A DNA stretch of 64,000 nucleotides from Pontibacillus salipaludis (GTDB lineage Bacteria > Bacillota > Bacilli > Bacillales > BH030062), in NCBI RefSeq assembly GCF_014642405.1, contig NZ_BMIN01000006.1, positions 124,001 through 188,000 of the forward strand. The letters run 5' to 3'. Below the pieces are notes generated by a model. It searched no databases. It was not told the DNA's origin and worked only from the letters and a program-made list of their open reading frames with translations. Both the position numbers and the translations under genes were made by a program. The number at the start of each line of letters is the position of its first letter. Within the stretch, counting starts at the first letter, position 1. Below are positions 1-6,866 of the stretch, piece by piece.

Positions 1-77
1 CGATCATGTTTGTATTCGTGAACCTGTTAACAGACATTATGTACAAATTCATCGATCCGAGAATCTCATTTGACTAA
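1..77 (+). CDS. ABC transporter permease, C-terminal fragment (partial)
   Basis: An open frame enters from the left edge and ends at TAA 75-77. The last residues read ...NLLTDIMYKFIDPRISFD. A Tyr-X-X-Ile/Leu-Asp-Pro-Arg ending after a membrane helix is typical of DppB/OppB-type permeases. The next gene begins 17 bases downstream and is the partner DppC/OppC-type permease, which supports this reading. Only about 25 residues are visible, so the substrate cannot be inferred. Confidence 0.7.
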   Translation, partial: IMFVFVNLLTDIMYKFIDPRISFD

Positions 78-94
78 GAAAGGATGTGACCCTT

Positions 95-1000
95 ATGCCA
101 GTAGCAGAAGTGCAATCGGAAGAAGAAAGCCGGATGGAGCAGGCAGATCCTAAAGAGATAAGTTTATGGAAAGATGCCTTCTCCCGTATTGTAAAAAGCA
201 AAACGTCGTTGCTTGGTTTAATCATTATTACATTACTTATTATCATTGCGATATTTGCTCCTCTCATTGCGCCGTATCATCCGATCGACGATGGAAGTGT
301 CATTGACCGGTACCAACCTCCTTCTGGGGAGCACTGGTTAGGTACGGATGCCCTTGGGCGAGATATTTTCAGTCGTATTGTACACGGGGCTCGAATATCG
401 ATCCAAATCGGTGTCATTGCAGTTGGGATCTCAGCCGTGGTGGGTATTCTTCTTGGTGGAATTTCTGGTTACCTCGGACGCTGGGTGGATATGATTGTGA
501 TGCGATTTATTGATATCTTAATGGCATTTCCAAGTATTCTTCTTGCGATTGCCATGGTTGCAGTGATGGGGAGAAGTCTTACGAATGCTATGATTGCAGT
601 CGGAATTGTCGGTGTTCCGCAATTTGCCCGTATTGTGCGTTCGACGGTGCTTTCTGTTAAGGAAAAAGAATTTGTGGAAGCGGCCAGAGCGACAGGTGTG
701 AAGAATGGTCGTATTCTATTCCGTCATGTACTGCCGAACTGTATGGCGCCGATTATTGTCCAAACCACGTTAAGTATCGGTACAGCTATTTTGGATGCAG
801 CGGGTCTTAGTTTCCTTGGACTTGGTGCTCAAGGAGCAACGCCTGAGTGGGGAGCAATGTTGAAAGCCGGAGTCGATGCACTCCAGACGGCTCCATGGGT
901 CGTAATGTTTCCTGGGCTTGCGATTCTATTAGTTGTATTAGGTTTTAACCTTCTTGGCGACGGACTTCGGGATGCCCTTGACCCGCGCCTGAGGCAATAG
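95..1000 (+). CDS. Oligopeptide/dipeptide/nickel ABC transporter permease (DppC/OppC type)
   Basis: The 301-aa protein has a cytoplasmic N-terminus, a first helix near residues 35-60, the OppC N-terminal signature ending in HWLGTDALGRDIFSRI, and about five more helices. The EAA loop that contacts the ATPase reads EAARATGVKNGRILFRHVLPN. It forms the membrane channel with the DppB-type partner just upstream. I chose ATG 95 over GTG 86 because the AAAGGA ribosome site at 79-84 is properly spaced only for ATG 95. A terminator follows, so this is the last gene of its operon; the ATPases and binding protein must lie upstream, outside the window. Substrate (peptide, nickel or other) is not determinable here. 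Confidence 0.92.
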   Translation: MPVAEVQSEEESRMEQADPKEISLWKDAFSRIVKSKTSLLGLIIITLLIIIAIFAPLIAPYHPIDDGSVIDRYQPPSGEHWLGTDALGRDIFSRIVHGARISIQIGVIAVGISAVVGILLGGISGYLGRWVDMIVMRFIDILMAFPSILLAIAMVAVMGRSLTNAMIAVGIVGVPQFARIVRSTVLSVKEKEFVEAARATGVKNGRILFRHVLPNCMAPIIVQTTLSIGTAILDAAGLSFLGLGAQGATPEWGAMLKAGVDALQTAPWVVMFPGLAILLVVLGFNLLGDGLRDALDPRLRQ

Positions 1001-1053
1001 TGGCAAATTTCAAAAAATACATTTAATAACCACATGGATTCATGTACACTTTA

Positions 1054-1084
1054 GGATAAAGTTTGGCGAACTTTATCCTTTTTT
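1054..1084 (+). terminator. Rho-independent terminator after the ABC permease
   Basis: Ten-base perfect stem GGATAAAGTT/AACTTTATCC with loop TGGCG, followed by six T. It closes the transporter operon and lies upstream of the ribosome site of the next gene. Confidence 0.9.
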
Positions 1085-1116
1085 ATATGCGAAATAATGA
1101 TACAGGGGGGGATCAG

Positions 1117-1707
1117 ATGAAAAAGTACTCCATCGTCATCGCGCTCATCGTAGGATGTGTGGTGTTGATTTTGGTTCGATACCAAGACAGTTCCGAGGAA
1201 ACATGGAATTCTTGGCCGAACCTCCCCGCACCGATTGGGAAAGAACCCATCCTCATAACGTCAGCAGGTCAAGCGATTGAAGGGAAAGTGTTCTCCTACA
1301 TAGCTGAGGAATTAAATTTAGATGGAGATTATCGCCCTCGCGCATTAGCTACTGACTTATACGAATACAAGACGATGATTGTAGTGGTCGGATATAGTCC
1401 TCACGGCGTCCGCCAAACGTACAGGTCTTATAAGGAAGAGAAAGAGCGTGTAGAGAGCTTGTATGAAGAAGCAGAGGCGAGAGATACGCCGATTATCGTT
1501 GTCCAATTGAGTGGAGCTTCAAGGGAAGATGCTTACACATGGGAACTTTACAAAACTTCCATTCCCCATGCCGATTACGTCATTGGCCTGCAAGAATTAG
1601 AATACAATGAAGCCTTATTAGAACAAGCGCAACAATACTCCGTACCCGTAACACTCGTCGAAGACATAGAAGACATCAAAACCCCATTCAACTTAGCCTT
1701 CCGCTAA
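1117..1707 (+). CDS. Membrane-anchored DUF6305-like protein, function unknown
   Basis: The 196-aa protein has a single N-terminal hydrophobic segment (residues 5-22) and an extracellular domain beginning ILITSAGQAIEG. The order 'ITSAGQ... motif, MIVVVGYSPHGV, ...IIVVQLSG, ...ADYVIGLQE' resembles what I know of the DUF6305 family; this is by memory, not by search. ATG 1117 follows a GGGGGG-containing ribosome site at 1105-1111, whereas an upstream in-frame ATG at 1063 falls inside the preceding terminator. It sits 76 bases before a two-component system and may supply or modulate its signal, which is inference from position. Its last 80 bases are strongly A/C-biased. Confidence 0.7.
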   Translation: MKKYSIVIALIVGCVVLILVRYQDSSEETWNSWPNLPAPIGKEPILITSAGQAIEGKVFSYIAEELNLDGDYRPRALATDLYEYKTMIVVVGYSPHGVRQTYRSYKEEKERVESLYEEAEARDTPIIVVQLSGASREDAYTWELYKTSIPHADYVIGLQELEYNEALLEQAQQYSVPVTLVEDIEDIKTPFNLAFR

Positions 1708-1735
1708 AACGCTTTCGTACAGTAAAGCGCTAATT

Positions 1736-1748
1736 GGTGTCTGGCACC
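1736..1748. repeat. Short palindromic repeat F1, single copy
   Basis: Sequence GGTGTCTGGCACC, one of about twenty related copies in the window (core GTGTCTGGCAC or its complement GTGCCAGACAC, with GTGCCTGGCAC variants). All are intergenic. Plus-strand composition switches here from A/C-rich on the left to G/T-rich on the right. Confidence 0.85.
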
Positions 1749-1783
1749 GTTTCGTGCGGTGAAGCAATAAAGGAGGTGGGAAG

Positions 1784-3136
1784 ATGGTTGGTTATGTGGT
1801 TGGTGGTGTGGTGTTGTTGGTGATAGGGATTTTGTTTCCGAGTTTAACGAAGGATTGGACGTCTTGGATTTATAATAATATTGAAGAGAGCTTGACGATG
1901 AGTGATAGCGGGAGTCTTTTAGTAACGGCATTGTCCTATGCATCCTGGTATTTTTTGATCTTTTATTGTATTTATCTTGGGAGTATGTTCGTTGCTTATG
2001 CGTTGTCTAAAAATCGTAGTTCACTTCTGTATCAAGGGTTGCTCGTTGTCTTTGTAATGGGAAGTGTGCATCTGTTTAATGTCATTCATCATGAACATTA
2101 CTCCTATTCGATTCACTTAGGGCTGCTTGCGATTCTTTTGTTTTTACATAACTTTATCCCTGAGCAACGATACTTCTATAGCATGTTTAGCGTCATTCTT
2201 TTATTTTTGTTCTTCGCGGTCCAGTGGTTGAATATGGTGCCAGAGCTAACGGTCTTTGGCATAGGTACAGATGATTTTGCCGTCAGTATTAAGCTCGCTG
2301 ACGAGTATTTAACAGACAATACGTTGTTTAGCACCCTTTCCGTTATTTTATTCGCAGGCTTCTTCCTCATTGCTGTGATTGTGACCACGATTCTTCATTT
2401 ATTTAGTAAGCAAGTTACGATGACACGGAAGTACCAAAAGCAAACCGAGGAGCTTCAGCGTACACGTGGGGAACTATTTGAAACCAATGTTTATAAAGAG
2501 ATTCATTCATTGGTTCACGATATGAAGACACCTCTTGTGACGGTCGAAGGGCTCGTGTCATTGATTGAGTTGAAGAATGAAGACAAGAAGGTGGAAGGAT
2601 ACTTCGATCGAATCTATGGATCGGTAGACAAGATGAAGGATATGGTATCTGAGATTTTGCATGAGGACACGAAGCGTGAGATGGAAGTTTCGGAAGTCAT
2701 TCATTATGTAAGAAGTCACATTTCCATTGATGACGATTCTATCGATGTTTCAGTCGATGTAGAAGAAGAGCTGCCACCGATTCATGTGAATAAAATTCGG
2801 TTTTCACGGGCGCTATCCAACATGGTGGAAAACGCGATTCGATCGTTAAAAGAAACAGGAGGCACGCTCTCTGTTCAAGCGTATTCTTATGAAGATGGTG
2901 TGGCGTTCTCCATTCAAGACGATGGTCCAGGTGTAGACCCGAAGATTCTAGAGGAGATTTGGGAAGAAGGGTTTAGCACCAAACGTTCATCAGGGATTGG
3001 CTTGCCTTTTGTCAAAAGCGTGGTCGACCAGCATGGTGGCTCGATTGATATGAAGAGTACACCTTATGTGAAGACCCTTGTGACGGTTTATTTACCTGTT
3101 TATGTAGAGGAGGAAGCTTATGATTTTAGTCATTGA
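1784..3136 (+). CDS. Sensor histidine kinase with multi-helix membrane input domain
   Basis: The 450-aa protein has about six or seven membrane helices over residues 1-210, with no recognisable extracytoplasmic sensor domain. A short coiled coil precedes the dimerisation helix. The phosphoacceptor is His245 in SLVHDMKTPL. The ATPase domain has the N box (NMVENAIRSL), G1 box (DDGPGVD) and G2 box (SSGIGLPF). It would autophosphorylate and pass phosphate to the regulator encoded next, whose start overlaps this gene by 17 bases. ATG 1784 has a strong GGAGGTG site. The first 80 coding bases are about 80% G+T, unlike the rest of the gene. The signal is unknown; the membrane-embedded input could sense a neighbouring membrane protein. 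Confidence 0.93.
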   Translation: MVGYVVGGVVLLVIGILFPSLTKDWTSWIYNNIEESLTMSDSGSLLVTALSYASWYFLIFYCIYLGSMFVAYALSKNRSSLLYQGLLVVFVMGSVHLFNVIHHEHYSYSIHLGLLAILLFLHNFIPEQRYFYSMFSVILLFLFFAVQWLNMVPELTVFGIGTDDFAVSIKLADEYLTDNTLFSTLSVILFAGFFLIAVIVTTILHLFSKQVTMTRKYQKQTEELQRTRGELFETNVYKEIHSLVHDMKTPLVTVEGLVSLIELKNEDKKVEGYFDRIYGSVDKMKDMVSEILHEDTKREMEVSEVIHYVRSHISIDDDSIDVSVDVEEELPPIHVNKIRFSRALSNMVENAIRSLKETGGTLSVQAYSYEDGVAFSIQDDGPGVDPKILEEIWEEGFSTKRSSGIGLPFVKSVVDQHGGSIDMKSTPYVKTLVTVYLPVYVEEEAYDFSH

Positions 3137-3722
3137 TGATAATGAAGATATTCGTTTTACTGTACAGGAAATTTGCGAATTTGGAGGCTGGGAATCCGAA
3201 ACAGCGATAAATGGGAAAGAGGGCGCCGAAGCGTTTGCGGCAGGGCGCCATCAGCTCGTTTTGGTTGATTATCACATGCCCGAATGGGACGGTATTCAAA
3301 CGGTAAAAGCCATCCGTAAACAAGATCCCCATGTTCCGATTATAGTGCTTACTGTTGATGAGCGAATTGAATTATCAGAGTCCTTTATGAAAGAAGGGGC
3401 GAACGACTTTGCCCTGAAACCGATTAAAGCGGCTGATTTGTTATCGCGTATTAAGCTGAATTTGAAAATGGCTAAGCTCCAAGATGGAACTCAGACAGCC
3501 TTCATAGAAAAAGGGATAAACGAAGATACATTACGCCAGGTAAAATCATATCTCTACAATCAAAGCGAACCTCAGACAATCAATGAAATTCAGAAACATC
3601 TTCCCGTTTCCTATCAAACGGTTCACAGATACCTGAATTACCTCGTTGAAATGGGGGAGGTCGAGATTCAATCCCATTACGGATCTAAAGGACGCCCCAA
3701 AAACAAATACACACTACTTTAA
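3120..3722 (+). CDS. Response regulator with CitB/DcuR-type C-terminal domain
   Basis: The 200-aa protein has an N-terminal receiver domain (residues 1-120) with acidic Asp7-Asp8, phosphoacceptor Asp50 in VLVDYHMPEWDG, a Thr and the conserved Lys near 100 (ALKPI). The C-terminal 65 residues carry a helix-turn-helix of the type seen in CitB/DctR/DcuR regulators (INEIQKHLPVSYQTVHRYL). It is translationally coupled to the kinase. DcuR-type regulators often control uptake of organic acids, but no transporter lies next to it, so the target is open. The gene ends at a clear terminator. Confidence 0.92.
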   Translation: MILVIDDNEDIRFTVQEICEFGGWESETAINGKEGAEAFAAGRHQLVLVDYHMPEWDGIQTVKAIRKQDPHVPIIVLTVDERIELSESFMKEGANDFALKPIKAADLLSRIKLNLKMAKLQDGTQTAFIEKGINEDTLRQVKSYLYNQSEPQTINEIQKHLPVSYQTVHRYLNYLVEMGEVEIQSHYGSKGRPKNKYTLL

Positions 3723-3725
3723 ACC

Positions 3726-3754
3726 AAGAGGGACAGATGACCTGTCCCTCTTTT
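3726..3754 (+). terminator. Rho-independent terminator of the two-component operon
   Basis: Eleven-base stem AAGAGGGACAG/CTGTCCCTCTT with a five-base loop, ending in a T run. Confidence 0.92.
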
Positions 3755-3774
3755 ATATGGTAAAGCACAGAAGC

Positions 3775-3859
3775 GTGCCAGACACCCTTTAACGGAGCAC
3801 AAAGCTAAAGGGTGCCTGGCACGCTTCTGTGATGTGAAGTAGTAAAGGGTGTCTGGCAC
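3775..3859. repeat. Cluster of three F1 palindromic repeats
   Basis: Copies at 3775-3785 (GTGCCAGACAC), 3812-3822 (GTGCCTGGCAC) and 3849-3859 (GTGTCTGGCAC). Spacers are short and composed of TAAAG/CTTTA-like words. Confidence 0.88.
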
Positions 3860-3968
3860 CCTGCGATGATCTAAAGGACTAAAGCTCGTCTTTCTTGTTG
3901 GGCTGTTAGGTATGAGGGTTAGGGAGTTTGGCTAGAATGGGTGGTAAAAAGGTAAAGGATCGATGTGT

Positions 3969-4718
3969 ATGAGGCCGCGATTTGGGAGGTCCCTGTTTAG
4001 TCTTGCGCTACTGTTGTTTTTGGCAGGTATTACGATAAATGAAGATTTTTGGACTAGTTCTTCTACAGATGAAGACGAAACCGTAGCAGAAGAGGAAGCG
4101 AATGAGAGTCAAACGCGCTCATATAGTCATGATTTTCCTAAAGTGAGTCCGTTAGATCTAGAGGATGATCCAGGGATGGAATCGGACGCTTTGTCAGTCG
4201 TAGTGATTCAAGATATTAATGAACAGAAAGCGAACCTTGCGCTTTTGTCTTATAAACCGAACCAGCATACTGTGTTTGTCTCTAACGTAGAAGAGGTTGC
4301 TGCACAGAAATCCACGTCGAAAATGATTCAAAGCTTTGAAGACCAATTAGGCGGAAGTGTGGATTACTATGTTCGCGTCGATCAAGAATCTATGAAGGAT
4401 ATGATGGATCAAACGATGGAAAATCCGGCGATTCAAGAGGTTATGGCCAAAATGGCTGATGAAGGTGTCTCGTTAGAAAATCCAGAGAGTGTAGATGTAG
4501 CAGGGGTGATGAAGGATATGACCCAAATGTCTTTCCTTACGCTTCTTTCCTTAAAGCAACTCGCCACCGATTTGTCTAAACAAATGGATACGAACCTTTC
4601 GTTAGCAGAACTCCTAACTCTTCGTGATGAAATAGGGATGGATAACTTATTAAAGCCATTGCAAATCAAAGAAGGACCTTCCCTTGAATCCATTCCAACA
4701 TTCAACCAGCACTTATAA
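3969..4718 (+). CDS. Anchored protein with degenerate LCP-like domain
   Basis: The 249-aa protein has an N-terminal hydrophobic anchor (about residues 6-20) and an acidic linker. The next part aligns by eye with the start of LytR-CpsA-Psr domains: a beta strand LSVVVIQDINEQKANLALLS, then QLGGSVDYYVRVDQESMKDMMD, which parallels VPVDYYVRLNFNAFVETVD in the LCP protein at 14418-15467. The catalytic features of LCP ligases are missing: the Asp/Arg of the RSDAM and IPRD motifs are replaced (SYKPNQ at the Arg site), and the C-terminal half does not match. It may be a non-catalytic paralogue or a decaying gene. ATG 3969 is preferred to 3963 because of the AAAGGA site at 3954-3959. Confidence 0.65.
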   Translation: MRPRFGRSLFSLALLLFLAGITINEDFWTSSSTDEDETVAEEEANESQTRSYSHDFPKVSPLDLEDDPGMESDALSVVVIQDINEQKANLALLSYKPNQHTVFVSNVEEVAAQKSTSKMIQSFEDQLGGSVDYYVRVDQESMKDMMDQTMENPAIQEVMAKMADEGVSLENPESVDVAGVMKDMTQMSFLTLLSLKQLATDLSKQMDTNLSLAELLTLRDEIGMDNLLKPLQIKEGPSLESIPTFNQHL

Positions 4719-4724
4719 AAAACG

Positions 4725-4809
4725 GTGCCTGACTCCCTTTAGTATGATAAAGGGTGCCAGACACCGTTTCTTGCGTTAACGCTGTAAAGCAACACCGGGT
4801 GCCAGGCAC
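4725..4809. repeat. Cluster of three F1 repeats
   Basis: A degenerate copy at 4725-4735 and two clear copies at 4754-4764 (GTGCCAGACAC) and 4799-4809 (GTGCCAGGCAC), between two convergent genes. The left flank is A/C-rich and the right flank, which is the 3' end of a minus-strand gene, is G/T-rich on the plus strand. Confidence 0.85.
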
Positions 4810-4836
4810 GCTTCATTGCTTTAGAGTGTTGTTGTA

Positions 4837-6630
4837 CTAGTTGTATTCGAGGACGATCATGTCCCAGTATTTGATTTTGGGTATGGTGAGGGTTAGTTCG
4901 CCGTCTTCTTGGGTGAAGTTGAGTTTGGTTGGAAGGCCTTCATTCCAGTCTGGGGAGGCAATCCATACTTCGTCTACTTCTTTCTCTTCCTGAATGGTGA
5001 CGGTTAGGTCGCCTTTTACGGAAGGTTCGGACTGGGTTCCGTTTGTATCGCGCCAATTCATATGAGTCGCATCAAAGTAATTCAAGAAATGGACGATCTT
5101 ACGGTTTTCCTGCTTCTTCGCGAATGTGTAAATTTGTCCCTTTTCAGGTTGAGAAGTTAAGCGAACCCAATTCTCCGTTGTAATCTTTAACGGAGCTGAT
5201 GTAACGCCATCACGTAAGACATTTTCGTATCCTACCATGAAGTCATAATAATGGACCATTTTGTCTTTTAGTTCATCAGACATCTCCAACTTATTATGAG
5301 GGAAGTATTCTTTCGAAAGCATGTGCTCTCCTAACTCCAGATGAGCACCGCCCTGAGCGAAAATCAGTGCATCGGTGTATAGAATACCAGGTGTATTAAA
5401 CGTTCCTTCCTGGTCAGACTTGTCGTAGTTCATATAAGCTGCTAACACAGTGTTCTTCTTACCTTCAGAAAGCTTTTCGTTTTCTTTTAATACCTCGTTC
5501 AACTCTTCGTACGATTTAAACGGATTCCACAACTCTGTATACAAAAATGGGGCAGAGGAGTTGGCGATTTGTTTCTGGCCAAACTGATTGACAGCGTTCA
5601 TGACAAGCTGTTTATCTTCGAATGTTTCATCAGCATTCGCCAAGAAGCCCTTAAACTCTTCGTCAAGAGCAACCGGGTCCCCATTGTAATCATACACATC
5701 GCCTCGATCTCCGAGCTGATCAATGTGCCATCCATCAAATGTTAAATGATCAAATACGGTTTGTTGCTGATCAAAAATGTAATTTTGCCAACTGCCATTA
5801 GCCGGGTTCGTTAAGTAAATGTCGCTTTTCCAGTCATCAGGAAGTTCATGAACAGCGTAGTTCTCTTGTTCCTGATCTTTGTATAAACGCCATTCTTTTT
5901 TTACCCCATCTTCTTCAGCTTCAGAGAGGGCGCCGTATAACAAATTGTACGACATCGCCATCATATTCTTGTTATGAGCTAAATCAATATAAGATTGAAC
6001 CGTTCCATATGAGACGGGTTGGTTCGCAATATTTTCCCATGAGGAAAGGGGTTTGTCGTCTTCTAGCTTAAGTGGCTGGTGATGCTCGTCATGCCAATCA
6101 TAAAACTGCAATCCATTAATATGATATCGGTTGAGCTGGTTGATGATCGACTTTTGCTCTTCTTCAGGTTTCTCGGAGAAATCAGACAAGAAACCGTAGC
6201 GAGGAAACTTATCCCATGAAGAAGAAACATCAAGTGCAATGGTTGAATTGCCTTCTTGGTTATGAAGAGGACTCACTTCAACATAATAACCTGTAAAATC
6301 TTCTTTAGGAGCTGTCCACTCCCAGCTGATCTCTTTTTCATCAACTTGGATGATCTTTTCATGAATAACGTCATTCAGATGATAATACGTAATCTTCATG
6401 TCTAAACTGTTCTTAGGTTTCTTAGAGAGTACAGCATCGAATTTGATCGGTTGGCCAGGTTTATACCTTGCTAGATTGGTTTCAATCGTGTCTACTGTAA
6501 TGTCCGTAACGGGGGATTTTTCATTAGGGGGTTCAAATGTTTCGTCTTCGGACCATAGGAATCTTGCCGGTATAAGTAAAAGGATAAGAACACCTAGAAA
6601 AATAAGCGGCAAATAAAGTTTCTTTTTCAT
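4837..6630 (-). CDS. Membrane-anchored glycoside hydrolase family 66 enzyme (dextranase-type)
   Basis: The 597-aa protein has an N-terminal signal-anchor (residues 5-22), a beta-sandwich region (about 40-140), then a (beta/alpha)8 domain starting PRYGFLSDFS, and a C-terminal beta domain. GH66 enzymes cleave alpha-1,6-glucan (dextran) or form cycloisomaltooligosaccharides. Asp304 in FDGWHIDQLGDRG and Glu366 in LYTELWNP fit the family nucleophile and acid/base by spacing. The absence of a long inserted CBM35-like block argues for dextranase rather than cyclase. Ribosome site AAAGGAGG is well placed. The neighbouring GH31 enzyme would take the oligosaccharide products to glucose. A hairpin terminator lies about 40 bases upstream of the start. 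Confidence 0.85.
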   Translation of the reverse strand: MKKKLYLPLIFLGVLILLLIPARFLWSEDETFEPPNEKSPVTDITVDTIETNLARYKPGQPIKFDAVLSKKPKNSLDMKITYYHLNDVIHEKIIQVDEKEISWEWTAPKEDFTGYYVEVSPLHNQEGNSTIALDVSSSWDKFPRYGFLSDFSEKPEEEQKSIINQLNRYHINGLQFYDWHDEHHQPLKLEDDKPLSSWENIANQPVSYGTVQSYIDLAHNKNMMAMSYNLLYGALSEAEEDGVKKEWRLYKDQEQENYAVHELPDDWKSDIYLTNPANGSWQNYIFDQQQTVFDHLTFDGWHIDQLGDRGDVYDYNGDPVALDEEFKGFLANADETFEDKQLVMNAVNQFGQKQIANSSAPFLYTELWNPFKSYEELNEVLKENEKLSEGKKNTVLAAYMNYDKSDQEGTFNTPGILYTDALIFAQGGAHLELGEHMLSKEYFPHNKLEMSDELKDKMVHYYDFMVGYENVLRDGVTSAPLKITTENWVRLTSQPEKGQIYTFAKKQENRKIVHFLNYFDATHMNWRDTNGTQSEPSVKGDLTVTIQEEKEVDEVWIASPDWNEGLPTKLNFTQEDGELTLTIPKIKYWDMIVLEYN

Positions 6631-6660
6631 CCCATTCCCTCCTTTGTGTTCAAATTTTTT

Positions 6661-6696
6661 GAAAGAAAAAGACTAACAGGAAGGCCTGTTAGTCTT
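6661..6696 (-). terminator. Terminator-like hairpin in front of the GH66 gene
   Basis: On the minus strand a perfect 12-bp stem (AAGACTAACAGG and its complement, 6669-6696, loop CCTT) is followed by TTTCTTTC. It can end transcription from the GH31 gene, but it is only about 40 bases from the GH66 start codon, so any GH66 transcript begun upstream would have to read through it. Confidence 0.8.
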
Positions 6697-6866
6697 AAGA
6701 TGGCTTTTACATTAGCATGATATGCTCCCTATAACACTTTACCATTTTTCAGATGTGAGTGGTACAGGCAATCCCTATACAATTCGCAAATCGTTCTAAG
6801 GGTAAGGGGGTGCCGGTACTTATTATCTGTTAAAAATGTTAAAGAAAGATAAGGGTGTTGTCCTTC

